Below the pieces are notes generated by a model. It was not told the origin of the DNA, did not search any database, and saw nothing but the letters and a program-made list of their open reading frames with translations. Shown here piece by piece: positions 37,223 through 46,772 of a stretch of 64,000 nucleotides of DNA (positions are counted from its first letter, which is position 1; each line of letters starts with the position of its first letter). The translations under genes were made by a program, and so were the position numbers. Source of the stretch: DASUGC01 sp035606665 (GTDB taxonomy: Bacteria; Acidobacteriota; Vicinamibacteria; Vicinamibacterales; SCN-69-37); NCBI GenBank assembly GCA_035606665.1, contig DATNEY010000031.1, positions 30,679 through 94,678 on the forward strand. The letters run 5' to 3'.

Positions 37223-39136
37223 ATGCGCATGAAGGTTGTTTCAGTCGTTGCACTAGCCGCGCTGGCGGGTGGGGCGTTATGGGCTCAGGTCCGCGGTGGT
37301 GGATCCGAGTGGCTGACCGCACAAGGCGACGCGCAACGCACGTCCTGGATCCGGAATGACGCCGCCATCTCGGTCGACGCGATGGCGAAGCCCGGCTTCG
37401 AACTGCAATGGAAGGTGAAACTCGAAAACCAGCCACGCTATCTGAACGGGCTGGGTCAGGGCGTCACGGCGAACGGCGTCACCTTGTTCGTTCCGTTGTC
37501 GCTCGTCACCGGGAGTTCGAACAACGTCTATTCCATCGACAACGACACGGGATACGTGCTGTGGCAACGGCATTTCGACGCGGCACTGCCCGCCGCGACG
37601 GCCGCCTGTCCCGGCGGAATTACATCGGCTGCGACTCGCATCGTCGCGGTCGCGCCACCGGCTCTCGCGGGCGCGCGGGGCGGCGGCGGCGGTGGTGGCC
37701 GCGGCGGTGGTTATCGCGGCAGCGTCAGTGAGCCTGGTCAGGGAATCGTCGTGGAAGCGCGCGGTGGCGGTGCCGGACGTGGCGGTGCGCCAGGCGCGCC
37801 ACCCGCAGCAGGAGCAGCGGGCGCGGGCGCCGGTGGTGCAGCAGGTGCCGGTGCAGGCGCAGGTGCCGTTCCGCCAACGGGAGGCGCGCCGCCGGCAGGC
37901 GCCGCTGGAGCTGGAGGACGAGGCGCGGGCGCACCCGGACAACCACCTGCAGCCGGCGGAGGAGGGGGTCGCGGGGGTGGTGCGACCGCACCAGGAATTC
38001 CGGGCGCTCCGGCCGGCGGTCCGGCCGGTGGATTTGGGCGTCCGTCTGGCGTTGTCTATGTACTCGCGAGCGACGGCGCTCTCCACGTGCTGGGTAACCC
38101 GTCGGGCAAGGACATCCAGAAGCCGGCGCCGTTTCTTCCTCCGAACGCGAACTGGTCCGACCCGGTCGCGATCAACACCTCGCTGTACGCCGGCACCAGC
38201 AATCGGTGCGGCGACGCCGCGAATGCAATCTGGGCGATCGACCTCGCGGCCGAGGACAAACCCGTCTCGTCGTGGAAGACGAACGGCGGCGGCATCGTGG
38301 GCTCGGTGGCAGTCGGTATCAACGGCATGCTGATCGCCGCGATCGGACCGGGGCCAGCGAGCGCGGGCGGCTACGCCAACGCCATCGTCTCCATCGATCC
38401 TGCGACAATGCAGCTGAAGGACTGGTTTACGGATCCGGGCACTGAATTCGTCTCGACGCCGATCGTCTTCAGCCATGGCGACAAGGACATCGTCGCGGCC
38501 GCGACGAAAGACGGGCGCATCCTGCTGCTTGATGCGAGTTCGCTCGGCGGCGCGAATCACTCGACGCCGCTCCATGCCTCCCGATCGCTTGCAGGCGGCG
38601 CCGCCTTCGCTCCAGGCGTGTTGGCGACCTGGCAGGAAGTGCTTCCGGGGCCACCCGCCGCCACGCCACCGGCCGCGCCTGCTGCGGCAGGGGCTCCAGT
38701 CGCGGGTCCACCCGCCGCACCTGCCGCAACCGTAATACCGGGCACGCGCTGGCTCCTGATTCCGACAGCCAATACGATCACGGCGCTGAAGGTCGTCGAT
38801 AGTGGCGGCAAGCCGTCGCTGCAGCAAGGGTGGGTGTCTCGCGATTTCGCCTCGCCGGCAACGCCGCTCATCGTCAACGGCGTGGTCTTCGCCATCGCAA
38901 GCGGGCGCGCCGCCTCGACTGCCGGCGCGACCGCGGCAGACATCGTGAAGCGTTCGTCACCGGCCGTGCTCTACGCCCTGAACGGAGTGGACGGAAAGGA
39001 ACTCTGGACGAGCGGGAAGACGATCACATCTTTCTTCCCGGGTAAGAGTTTCTGGAGTGCAAATGGTCAGGTGTACGTCGGCGCGTTCGACGGTACCCTG
39101 TACGCGTTTGGATTTGCCATGGAGCGCAAGCATTGA
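37223..39136 (+). CDS. exported PQQ-like beta-propeller protein with Gly/Ala-rich insert
   Basis: 637 residues. Signal peptide about 1-21. W-L-T-A-Q-G-D-A-Q-R-T-S-W at about 31-43 and G-A-F-D-G-T-L-Y-A-F at the end mirror the preceding gene. Residues about 150-275 are almost only Gly, Ala, Pro and Arg and interrupt the propeller between early blades; a second Pro/Ala stretch lies near 478-505. These blocks are flexible loops, not domains. No haem site. Its stop overlaps the start of the haem c/HHH gene by 4 nt. Confidence 0.8.
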   Translation: MRMKVVSVVALAALAGGALWAQVRGGGSEWLTAQGDAQRTSWIRNDAAISVDAMAKPGFELQWKVKLENQPRYLNGLGQGVTANGVTLFVPLSLVTGSSNNVYSIDNDTGYVLWQRHFDAALPAATAACPGGITSAATRIVAVAPPALAGARGGGGGGGRGGGYRGSVSEPGQGIVVEARGGGAGRGGAPGAPPAAGAAGAGAGGAAGAGAGAGAVPPTGGAPPAGAAGAGGRGAGAPGQPPAAGGGGGRGGGATAPGIPGAPAGGPAGGFGRPSGVVYVLASDGALHVLGNPSGKDIQKPAPFLPPNANWSDPVAINTSLYAGTSNRCGDAANAIWAIDLAAEDKPVSSWKTNGGGIVGSVAVGINGMLIAAIGPGPASAGGYANAIVSIDPATMQLKDWFTDPGTEFVSTPIVFSHGDKDIVAAATKDGRILLLDASSLGGANHSTPLHASRSLAGGAAFAPGVLATWQEVLPGPPAATPPAAPAAAGAPVAGPPAAPAATVIPGTRWLLIPTANTITALKVVDSGGKPSLQQGWVSRDFASPATPLIVNGVVFAIASGRAASTAGATAADIVKRSSPAVLYALNGVDGKELWTSGKTITSFFPGKSFWSANGQVYVGAFDGTLYAFGFAMERKH

Positions 39137-39627
39137 AGCACGTGTCAGTGGCGCTGCTCGGTCTGATTCTCGTGGTGGCCGTACGGGCCACCGCGCAGCA
39201 GAATCCACGTCCTCCCCAGTCACTGGACATGCTTCCGCCCGGGCCGGGCAGGGACGCCACGATCAAGGTCTGTTCCGGTTGTCACAACGTGGGTATCGTC
39301 GCGTCGTTGCGGCTCACCCGCGACGGTTGGGCCGGTGTCGTGAAGGACATGGTGAAGGAAGGCGCGACGGGCACCGACCAGGAGATCGCACAGGTGATCG
39401 AATACCTCTCAGCGAATTTTCTTGGCGAGTCGCCGCGCCCCATCAACGTCAATACCGCGCCTGCGATTGACCTCGAGAGCGTGATCGGACTCCTTCGAAG
39501 CGAGGCAAGAGCGCTCATCAACTATCGCGAGAAGACCCCGTGCAAGGCGATCGAGGATCTGAAAAAGGTCCCTGGCCTGGACTTCAAGAAGATCGAGGCG
39601 GCCAGGGATCGGATCGTCTGCCTGTAG
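39133..39627 (+). CDS. small exported haem c protein with helix-hairpin-helix domain
   Basis: 164 residues starting at TTG 39133, overlapping the previous stop; this start gives a complete signal peptide (K-H-V-S-V-A-L-L-G-L-I-L-V-V-A-V). A haem c site C-S-G-C-H stands near residue 46, followed by helices with W-A-G-V-V-K-D-M-V as in small cytochrome c domains. Residues about 97-164 look like ComEA-type helix-hairpin-helix: I-N-V-N-T-A near 98, A-L-I-N-Y-R-E-K near 128 and D-L-K-K-V-P-G-L near 141. Likely an electron acceptor for the two propeller proteins; the role of the HHH part is unclear. Confidence 0.78.
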   Translation: MKHVSVALLGLILVVAVRATAQQNPRPPQSLDMLPPGPGRDATIKVCSGCHNVGIVASLRLTRDGWAGVVKDMVKEGATGTDQEIAQVIEYLSANFLGESPRPINVNTAPAIDLESVIGLLRSEARALINYREKTPCKAIEDLKKVPGLDFKKIEAARDRIVCL

Positions 39628-39630
39628 AGT

Positions 39631-41916
39631 CTAGAACCGGACATCCACGTGAAGCGAGACACGTCGCGGTGAGCCGATCGCCGTTCCTGAAAACAGACCG
39701 GCGAAGTTAATCAAGTTCAACCGGTTGGCGACGTTGACGATGTCGACGCGCGCGCGAATACGTTGGCGCAGCGTGACTGAAAGCGACGTGTCAAACCCGA
39801 AGGCCGGCCGAACGCGGCCTGCACCGAAATCCACGCGGTCAAGAACCGCCGCATCGTAGTGACCGGTTTCGTCGTCATCGCCGAGCTCCGTCGGCAGGCC
39901 GCTGCCGTAGAAACCGCCCAGCGCAACCGATGCGCGATGTGAGAGTTGATACTGCAACCGCCCGGCCAGTGTGTGCCGCTGATCCTGCGACAACCGGAAC
40001 TTCCCTGTCGCGTTCTCCAGCACTTCAGCCGCCTCGTGGCCCAGAAACAGGCCACCGGTCACCGGAAGCGATCCCTCCCCCACCATGTACGCGTAGCTGA
40101 TCGCGCCGGAAACCCGACCCCAGCGTGGGAGGTCGACCCTGGCCTCCGCTCCGCGGACGGTTGCGCTCTGAAACGTCGTTGGAAAGCCGACGCCCGTGTT
40201 GAGCAGAAGGTCGTCATCCGCGAAGTTCGTGAGGTTTCGCCAGTAGGCCGAGACGTCGAGGCGCGCACGGCCGCCGAGTGACTTCGAGAAGCCCAGATCA
40301 AAGAAGTGGCCGCGGGACGGCCGCACCGGCAGCCGGAGCACCTGGTCGCTCAAGCTATCGACGGCCGGGGAGCTCGCGACGAGGAGATTCTCGAACGCCG
40401 GAGTCTGGAAGATACGGTCGTAGGATCCGCGTACGACCAGGTTTGCCGTGGGCAGGAAGTACGCCACGCTGAGCCGCGGGCTCCACATCTGCTCGGTGAC
40501 AATTACTGAGTACCGGTCGCATCGGAGCCCCAGGCTGGCCGTCCAGTTGTTCAATCGGAATCGATCCTGGACGAACAACGCGAACTCACGGTCTGGCGAC
40601 CGCCCCGTAAACGCGAACTCACGAGGCGTGCTGGGTTCGAACGCCTGCGGATCGGTGACGAGGAGATCCAGGGACTCCTCGATGTTCGCGATTGCGGCTT
40701 CGCCGCCAAAACGGAACTCGTGACTGCCCCGCTGCAGCGTGACGACGCCCTTGCCGTAGACCTCCCGATAGCGGCGCGACTGGTCGGCGACGATTGGCGT
40801 CGAGGCCGAGTTGGATTCGAGGTCTGCACCAATCTGGCGAAAGAGGCCCTTGAATTCTCCGAGGGCATTTCGCGACAACAGGCGCTGATACGACAGCACG
40901 CCAGCGGTTTCGTGGCTGCGCCGTTCCTGCCGCTGTCCGGCCTCCTCCTGCGCTGTTTCGTTCGGGACCAGGAATCGCGCGCCGGTGTGGCGAATGCTGA
41001 ATGCTGCGCGGTCCGTGTCACGCCAGTCCCGCTCGTACCGGGCCGACGCAGACGACGTCGATCCGTGATTGGCGTAATTGGCAAGGACGGGCGGGTCTAG
41101 AAAACGATCGGTGGCGCCACCGTCGACACTCGCCTGCAGAGATCCCGCCGCCGTTCTATAGCTCGCGAGCGCCGACCCTCCGAACGTCGCGAGCGCGCCC
41201 CCGTACACGGACGCCTGCCCGTGCAGCCCCCGAGTCGCGTCCTTGGCGGTGACGACCTCGACGACGCCGCCCAGCTTGCGCCCGTACTCCGCCGGGTAGC
41301 CCGCAGTCAGCACGCTCAGCGCTGCAACGCCGTTAGCGTCGGGATCGGGCATGAACGCGGGTGAGCGATTGTCGGTGAGCGGCAGCCCGTCGATCACGTA
41401 CTGGACCTGATACTCGGATCCGCGCGGGTGAAGGATTCCGTTCGCTTCGAGCAGCCAACCCGGCTGCGTGGCCACCAGGTCGAGAAAGCTGCGGCCCGGC
41501 AGCGATGGCGTGCGGTTCTCGATCGTCGAGGAACCGATTCGATGAACGAGCGACGTTCGCTGTCCGTCGATCAAGGTGTCGGCACCGGTGACGGTGACCG
41601 AGGTGGACAGCGGAGCCACTGTCAGGCGCACCTGCAGCTCCTGCGGAATCGAGGAACGAACCTCGACCACGGAGCGGAATGGCGCGAAACCGGCGCGGTC
41701 GATGCTCACGACGTAGCGACCGAACGACAGACGCCGGGCGACCGCCCGACCGAGCGAGTCGGTACGATACTGCCCGTGGAACTGGTTCGCCTCGCTCGTC
41801 AGTTCCAAGACGACGTTGACGGCCAGGCCGGCAGGATCGCTCACGGCCAACCGAAGCTCCCCGGTTTCGCTCTGCAACGTGAGGGACAGCGCCACGATCG
41901 CCGCGTACACAAACAT
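39631..41916 (-). CDS. TonB-dependent receptor
   Basis: 761 residues. A short signal peptide (M-F-V-Y-A-A-I-V-A-L-S-L-T-L) leads to a carboxypeptidase-regulatory-like domain (about 20-100), a plug (about 110-240; Q-Y-V-I-D-G-L-P-L-T-D-N near 172, Y-P-A-E-Y-G-R-K-L-G-G-V near 205) and a 22-strand-type barrel ending V-D-V-R-F. Outer membrane. Substrate unknown. The stop codon faces the haem c/HHH gene with 3 bp between them; the start is only 27 bp from the divergent DoxX gene. Confidence 0.88.
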   Translation of the reverse strand: MFVYAAIVALSLTLQSETGELRLAVSDPAGLAVNVVLELTSEANQFHGQYRTDSLGRAVARRLSFGRYVVSIDRAGFAPFRSVVEVRSSIPQELQVRLTVAPLSTSVTVTGADTLIDGQRTSLVHRIGSSTIENRTPSLPGRSFLDLVATQPGWLLEANGILHPRGSEYQVQYVIDGLPLTDNRSPAFMPDPDANGVAALSVLTAGYPAEYGRKLGGVVEVVTAKDATRGLHGQASVYGGALATFGGSALASYRTAAGSLQASVDGGATDRFLDPPVLANYANHGSTSSASARYERDWRDTDRAAFSIRHTGARFLVPNETAQEEAGQRQERRSHETAGVLSYQRLLSRNALGEFKGLFRQIGADLESNSASTPIVADQSRRYREVYGKGVVTLQRGSHEFRFGGEAAIANIEESLDLLVTDPQAFEPSTPREFAFTGRSPDREFALFVQDRFRLNNWTASLGLRCDRYSVIVTEQMWSPRLSVAYFLPTANLVVRGSYDRIFQTPAFENLLVASSPAVDSLSDQVLRLPVRPSRGHFFDLGFSKSLGGRARLDVSAYWRNLTNFADDDLLLNTGVGFPTTFQSATVRGAEARVDLPRWGRVSGAISYAYMVGEGSLPVTGGLFLGHEAAEVLENATGKFRLSQDQRHTLAGRLQYQLSHRASVALGGFYGSGLPTELGDDDETGHYDAAVLDRVDFGAGRVRPAFGFDTSLSVTLRQRIRARVDIVNVANRLNLINFAGLFSGTAIGSPRRVSLHVDVRF

Positions 41917-41943
41917 CGTCAGGTTGATATTATCCGGCCGCGG
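41917..41943. promoter_or_regulatory. 27-bp divergent promoter with a shared -10 element
   Basis: The nine bases GATATTATC (41926-41934) read TATTAT on the plus strand (10 nt before the DoxX ATG) and GATAAT or TAATAT on the minus strand (10-12 nt before the receptor ATG). No Shine-Dalgarno on either side, so both messages may be leaderless. Confidence 0.5.
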
Positions 41944-42351
41944 ATGGAACGCGTTGGTCTACTGGTCCTGCGGCTTGGTTTCGCGGCACTGCTCCTCGGA
42001 TTCCATGGATGGACGAGGCTGGGCCGAGCGATCGGATACGTCTTCTACGGGCAGCCCTGGACGTTCGTGGATCTGGTCGGCCGGCTGGGTTTTCCGATAC
42101 CGGCAGTCTTCGCCGTTCTCTCCGCAGCGGCTGAATCCATTGGCGCAGTTCTCGTCGCCGTTGGACTGTTCACACGGTGGGCGTCGGCCGTCATTGCGAT
42201 CAACATGGCCGTAGCGCTGACCAATGAAGCATTGAAGGGCGACCCCCTGGAACTGCCGGCGTTGTACCTGCTCGGGGCGGTGACGATCCTGCTGCTTGGA
42301 CCCGGACTGTGGTCACTCGACGGCGTCCGTGGACGACGGCGCCGCACCTGA
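41944..42351 (+). CDS. DoxX-family membrane protein
   Basis: 135 residues from ATG 41944; the longer open frame upstream runs antisense through the receptor gene and is not credible. Four hydrophobic helices (about 5-25, 50-70, 78-98, 105-123) and F-H-G-W-T-R-L-G near residue 19 match DoxX/DoxD-like quinone-associated membrane proteins. E-S-I-G-A-V-L-V-A-V-G-L-F-T-R near 65 is the conserved centre. Exact role unknown. Confidence 0.82.
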   Translation: MERVGLLVLRLGFAALLLGFHGWTRLGRAIGYVFYGQPWTFVDLVGRLGFPIPAVFAVLSAAAESIGAVLVAVGLFTRWASAVIAINMAVALTNEALKGDPLELPALYLLGAVTILLLGPGLWSLDGVRGRRRRT

Positions 42352-42359
42352 CGTCGATC

Positions 42360-42389
42360 GATCAGCGGCGATCAGCAGCGATCAGCGGC
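42360..42389. repeat. three tandem decamers
   Basis: GATCAGCGGC repeated three times (the middle copy has GATCAGCAGC) between the convergent DoxX and YVTN genes; the last copy covers the YVTN stop codon. Confidence 0.7.
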
Positions 42390-43473
42390 CGCCAGCATGA
42401 ACCGCGCCCCAGGGACTGCCGCCGGTTGCGATGCGCGCGGTGATCGTCCCGCTCGCCACGTCGACGATCGAGACGTCACCTGACGGTCCATTTGCGGTGT
42501 ACAGCGTCTTCCCATCCGGGCCAATCGCAATTCCCCACGGCCGGCCGCCCACATTGTCGATTGTGCGAAGGAGTTTGCGCCCCTTGACGTCGATGACCGC
42601 GATCGACTGCGCACGGCCTAACGAAACGAACACCACAGCCCCATCGGGCGACATCGTCAAACCCATCGGTCTCGGTGGAATGGTCGCGCCAGCGGCCTGG
42701 GGAAACCGGACATGGCTGACGACCTTGCGCCGGATCGCATCAACCACGGTCACGGTGGCGTCGTTCTCGTTGGTGACGAATGCCGTCGCGCCGTCCTCGG
42801 TGAATGCCACCGCGCGCGGCCGAAGGCCCGACTTCAGGCGCGCCGCGATCTTGCCGGATGCCGTGTCGACCACGACCACCTCACCGTCGTTCTCGCACGT
42901 GACGTAGACCTCACGTCCGCCGGGCCTCATCGTCACGCCTTCCGGCTCCTCGCCGACTTTCACGCGCGACTCGACCGTTCCAGTCGCCACATTGACGACG
43001 GACATCTCCGCCGCATCCTCGTTGGAGACGTACAGCCGCGCGCCGTCCGCCGACAGATCGAAAGACTCCGGATCCTGGCCACTCCTCAGCACGCGATCCA
43101 ACTTGCCGGTCGTCAGGTCGATGACGCCGATGCCGTCGGCGGATCTATCTGCCGGGGGGAGTTTCGACTCGTCCACACCAGGTCCCGCGATCGGCGATCC
43201 GGACAACGCGACATAGAGCTGCTTGCCATCGTGCGACAGACGGAGCCCCCGCGGCCGCTTGCCTACGGGTATGCGTCCAAGCATCTGACGCGTCGATGGA
43301 TCGATCACGATGATCGCGCCGCCTGTCTCGTCCGAGATGTACACGCGTGCACCGCCGGTTGTCAGGACGGGCGAAGGGGCGGGCGTCGGTGACGGCGGCG
43401 GAGGTTGCTGCTGGCCACATCCGGACGCAGCAATTGAACTCATCAGGAAGATCGCTGTCACGAACCTGCGCAT
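42382..43473 (-). CDS. YVTN-type beta-propeller lipoprotein
   Basis: 363 residues. A lipoprotein signal ends in I-A-A-S-G-C at about residue 19, so the mature protein is probably membrane-anchored in the periplasm. Repeats such as R-V-Y-I-S-D-E-T, R-L-Y-V-S-N-E-D, E-V-Y-V-T-C-E-N, A-F-V-T-N-E-N and T-L-Y-T-A-N-G spaced about 42 residues apart make a seven-bladed YVTN propeller. A Pro-rich stretch (about 24-38) links it to the anchor. Function unknown; perhaps an accessory of the receptor upstream. Confidence 0.82.
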   Translation of the reverse strand: MRRFVTAIFLMSSIAASGCGQQQPPPPSPTPAPSPVLTTGGARVYISDETGGAIIVIDPSTRQMLGRIPVGKRPRGLRLSHDGKQLYVALSGSPIAGPGVDESKLPPADRSADGIGVIDLTTGKLDRVLRSGQDPESFDLSADGARLYVSNEDAAEMSVVNVATGTVESRVKVGEEPEGVTMRPGGREVYVTCENDGEVVVVDTASGKIAARLKSGLRPRAVAFTEDGATAFVTNENDATVTVVDAIRRKVVSHVRFPQAAGATIPPRPMGLTMSPDGAVVFVSLGRAQSIAVIDVKGRKLLRTIDNVGGRPWGIAIGPDGKTLYTANGPSGDVSIVDVASGTITARIATGGSPWGAVHAGGR

Positions 43474-43500
43474 GGCTAGCCCCTGGACCGCGGTGGCCGT

Positions 43501-45648
43501 CTAGTTGATTCTCAATGTCGCACCGACGCGAACCGTACGCCCAGGCGCAACGGTCACGAGCGGCGTCCGGCCGACTTCGATGCGCGCGTCGGCGGCGTTG
43601 TCGATGGTGAGGTCAAGTGCCAGCCTGTCAGTTCCGAAACGCACGCGCAGATCGAGCTGCCTGACCTTCGCGAGCAGGAACGTATTCCTGTCGTCGTCAA
43701 ACTGAGTCGAAACCGCACGCCAGGAAAACGATGCGCGCGTCCAGCGATTGATCGCGGCGTCACCGCTGAACGACGCCGACACCTTCGGCACCTGCGGCAG
43801 CCACTTGCCTTCGAGCGGCGCCTCGATGGAGTGACGGAAGCGCGAGTCGACGATGAGCGCCGACGCACGCAACGTGACGCCCGTCACCGGCTGCAGGCTC
43901 AAATCGAGCTCCGCGCCCTTCGCATGCGCCTCGCCGGTGTTCCTGCGCTCGCGGATGATCGTCGGAGTGGTCTGGACGGTGAAGTTCGCGATCGCGTCCT
44001 TCACCACGGTCCAGAATCCACCGGCCGATGCGTGCCAGTTTCTGCCTGACACGGCGACTGCGCCCTCCGTGGACATCGCCCGCTCGGGCAGGAGGTCTGC
44101 GTTCGCGCGCGTCAGGATCGCGCCGACCTGGAAGTTGCGCACCATCTCGTTCAGCGAGGGCCACCGATGGCTGCCCGACGCGGCGCCGCGCAGCACCACC
44201 GACGGAGACAGCCGGTACGATGCCGTGACGTTGCCTACCGTGGCGCCGTCCCTGGCCGCGCCGGCGCGGGGCGCCAGCCGAGATTCGCGGCGGATCCCAG
44301 TCCCGATGGACAGACGGGAGGACGGCGAGAATCCCGCGTGCATCGACACGGCGTCGGCGTCGTCTCTGAGCGCCATCACGAACGAAGTGGAGGTACGGCG
44401 CTCGCTGAAATCCGCGGCGGTGCGGGTCATCACGTATCGTGCGGTCAGGAAGCCGCGCGGAATGACGCGTCCGACTTCAACCACGCCACGCGTGCCCGTC
44501 GTGTTGATGAACTGTGTCGACGTGAACGTCTCAGTCTGGCGGTTCGAGGACGGCGTCGTGAACACCTGCCGGAACGAATTGGGACTGAACGAGATCTTCG
44601 TTCCCACCGTGGTGCCTCCCAGCATCCGGTCGTACGACAGCGCGAACGTCCCGCCGGCCATCCGGTTGCGCTGCAGCGGCGTGCCATTGCCCCGCTCGTC
44701 GCGGCTCGCCCAAGCGCTGAGCGTAATGTGATCCACGGGCGTTCCGAACCGGACCTTCCCCAAGGCGCTGAACCACTCCGCATCAGCCCGCACGTCCACG
44801 GCTCCCGCTGACTCCGGCGCAGTCGGGACGATGCCGTCCGTCTTGAACCAACTGATCGTCCCGAACGCAGACGAGCCTCCGGCCGGGCCGCCGGCGGCGA
44901 CGTCCAGCGCGGCAACGCCGAGATCGCCGCCGGTCAGGCGAACGGTGCCCGTGCGGGACTGCGGCAGATTCGATGAAAGGGTCAGGACGCCGCCGAGCGC
45001 GTCCGATCCGAACGTCGCGCCGTGCGCGCCGCGATCGATCTCGACCGTGTCGAGCGCCAGCGCCGGCAGCCGTGTCCAGGTCACCCACGACCCGAAGCCC
45101 TCGGTTAGGGGCACGCCGTCGAGCAGCACCAACCCGCGGCTCGCTCCGGACGCCGACAGACCGCGCATCGTCACGCCATGTGTCGTCGGGTTCGACGCGC
45201 GTGACGTCGAGCGGCGGAACAGCGAAAAACCGGACACCACGCGCAGCGCTTCGTCGAGCGTCACCGCGGGGATGGTGGTCAGCATCGACGAGGTGAGCAC
45301 GGTCGTACCAGTCGGCGGGCGGCGCCACGCCTCCGATGAGGCCGTGCCTTCGACGAGAATGGACTCGCGAATGACCGACGGCCGCAGCGTGATCGTGGCC
45401 GGCGACGCCGCCAGCTGCTCTCTGACGGTACCGAAACCGGACGCCCGCACTTCCACAGTCGCCGGCAGCGTGACGCCGGGGATCTCGAATTCGCCGCGCT
45501 CGTTCGTCACGGCCGTCAACACGCGATCGCCCTGGACGACGATGAGCGCCGCGTTCGGCACGGCGACGTCGTCGGGCGTGCGGACCTTCCCAGTGAGACC
45601 GGCATCGCCAAGGACGAGTGCCAGGATCGCGGCCCAGACTGCTGTCAT
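43501..45648 (-). CDS. TonB-dependent receptor
   Basis: 715 residues. Signal peptide about 1-18, Ig-like regulatory domain about 18-90 (L-T-G-K-V-R-T-P-D-D, N-E-R-G-E-F-E-I-P-G), plug about 105-220 with V-T-M-R-G-L-S and L-L-D-G-V-P-L-T-E-G near 180, and a barrel ending V-G-A-T-L-R-I-N. The plug resembles vitamin/siderophore-type receptors more than Oar. It starts 4 bp behind the serC stop and may share its transcript. Confidence 0.86.
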   Translation of the reverse strand: MTAVWAAILALVLGDAGLTGKVRTPDDVAVPNAALIVVQGDRVLTAVTNERGEFEIPGVTLPATVEVRASGFGTVREQLAASPATITLRPSVIRESILVEGTASSEAWRRPPTGTTVLTSSMLTTIPAVTLDEALRVVSGFSLFRRSTSRASNPTTHGVTMRGLSASGASRGLVLLDGVPLTEGFGSWVTWTRLPALALDTVEIDRGAHGATFGSDALGGVLTLSSNLPQSRTGTVRLTGGDLGVAALDVAAGGPAGGSSAFGTISWFKTDGIVPTAPESAGAVDVRADAEWFSALGKVRFGTPVDHITLSAWASRDERGNGTPLQRNRMAGGTFALSYDRMLGGTTVGTKISFSPNSFRQVFTTPSSNRQTETFTSTQFINTTGTRGVVEVGRVIPRGFLTARYVMTRTAADFSERRTSTSFVMALRDDADAVSMHAGFSPSSRLSIGTGIRRESRLAPRAGAARDGATVGNVTASYRLSPSVVLRGAASGSHRWPSLNEMVRNFQVGAILTRANADLLPERAMSTEGAVAVSGRNWHASAGGFWTVVKDAIANFTVQTTPTIIRERRNTGEAHAKGAELDLSLQPVTGVTLRASALIVDSRFRHSIEAPLEGKWLPQVPKVSASFSGDAAINRWTRASFSWRAVSTQFDDDRNTFLLAKVRQLDLRVRFGTDRLALDLTIDNAADARIEVGRTPLVTVAPGRTVRVGATLRIN

Positions 45649-45652
45649 CTCG

Positions 45653-46735
45653 CTACCCGTTCTTCCTTTCGAATTCCTGCATGAACGCGACGAGGTCGCG
45701 CACGCCTTGCTCGGGAAACGCGTTGTAGATCGAGGCGCGCATGCCGCCGACGGAGCGGTGCCCCTTCAAGCCGTCAAACCCGGCGGCCGTTGATTCCTTC
45801 ACGAAGAGCCGCTCGAGCTCCTCGCTCGGCAGCTTGAAGGTGACATTCATCAGGGAGCGGCAGCCTTTGTCCGCATGCGGACTCCAGAACGCCGTTCGAT
45901 CGAGCTCCGCGTAGAGCAGCGCAGCCTTGCGCTGATTCACTTTCTGGATCTCGGCCAGGCCGCCCATCGCGACGAGCCACTTGAGCACCAGGCGGAGGAT
46001 GTAGATGCCGAAGACCGGCGGCGTGTTGTACAGCGAGCCGTTCTCGGCCTGCACGCGGTAGTTCAACATCGACGGGAGCGCGTCCGCCGAGCGGGCGAGC
46101 AGGTCCTCACGCACGATCACGACGGTGACACCGGACGGTCCCAGGTTCTTCTGCGCGCCGGCATAGATGACGCCGTATCGCGCAACATCGATCGGGTGCG
46201 AGAACATGTCCGAGGAGCTGTCGCACACGAGCGGGGCATCGCCGACGTTAGGCACGTACGGCCACTCGGTACCATGGATCGTGTTGTTCGACGTCATGTG
46301 CACGTACGCCGCGCCCGGCGTCAGGCGAATCTCCTCCTGCGCCGGGATTCGCTTGAAGTTCCCGTTCTCGGTCGAGGCCGCGACATTGGTCGTGCCGACC
46401 TTCTTGGCTTCTTTCAGCGCCTTCTTGCCCCAGTCTCCCGTCACGATGTAGTCGGCGGTCGTGCCCGGAAGGAGCAGGTTCATCGGCACCATCGAGAACT
46501 GCAGGCTGGCGCCTCCCTGCAGAAACAGCACCTTGTAGTCCGGGGGTATGCCGGCCAGGGCGCGCAAGTCGGCCTCGGCGCCCTGGATGATCTGGTCGAA
46601 CGGCTTCGAACGGTGGCTGATCTCGAGCACCGACATGCCGACGCCGGGCAGCTCCACCAGATCCCGCTTTGCTTCCTCGAGTACCGGCACCGGCAGGACC
46701 GCCGGCCCGGCGGAAAAATTATAAATACGTGACAC
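45653..46735 (-). CDS. serC: phosphoserine aminotransferase
   Basis: 360 residues from GTG 46735 (giving M-S-R-I-Y-N-F-S-A-G-P-A-V-L-P, the classic SerC start); GAGG lies 9 nt upstream. The PLP-binding Lys is in G-A-Q-K-N-L-G-P-S-G near residue 197. It makes 3-phosphoserine from 3-phosphohydroxypyruvate and glutamate. L-F-L-Q-G-G-A-S near 72 and the C-terminal G-L-K-G-H-R-S-V-G-G-M-R-A-S are family hallmarks. Neighbours: a DUF1015 gene upstream on the same strand. Confidence 0.95.
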   Translation of the reverse strand: MSRIYNFSAGPAVLPVPVLEEAKRDLVELPGVGMSVLEISHRSKPFDQIIQGAEADLRALAGIPPDYKVLFLQGGASLQFSMVPMNLLLPGTTADYIVTGDWGKKALKEAKKVGTTNVAASTENGNFKRIPAQEEIRLTPGAAYVHMTSNNTIHGTEWPYVPNVGDAPLVCDSSSDMFSHPIDVARYGVIYAGAQKNLGPSGVTVVIVREDLLARSADALPSMLNYRVQAENGSLYNTPPVFGIYILRLVLKWLVAMGGLAEIQKVNQRKAALLYAELDRTAFWSPHADKGCRSLMNVTFKLPSEELERLFVKESTAAGFDGLKGHRSVGGMRASIYNAFPEQGVRDLVAFMQEFERKNG

Positions 46736-46772
46736 GCGCACTCACCTCGCGGCCCACATTCTATCCAGCTAT

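Noticed and set aside
41428..41943. 172-codon N-terminal extension of DoxX
   Set aside because: Antisense to the receptor plug; DoxX proteins begin near M-E-R-V-G-L.
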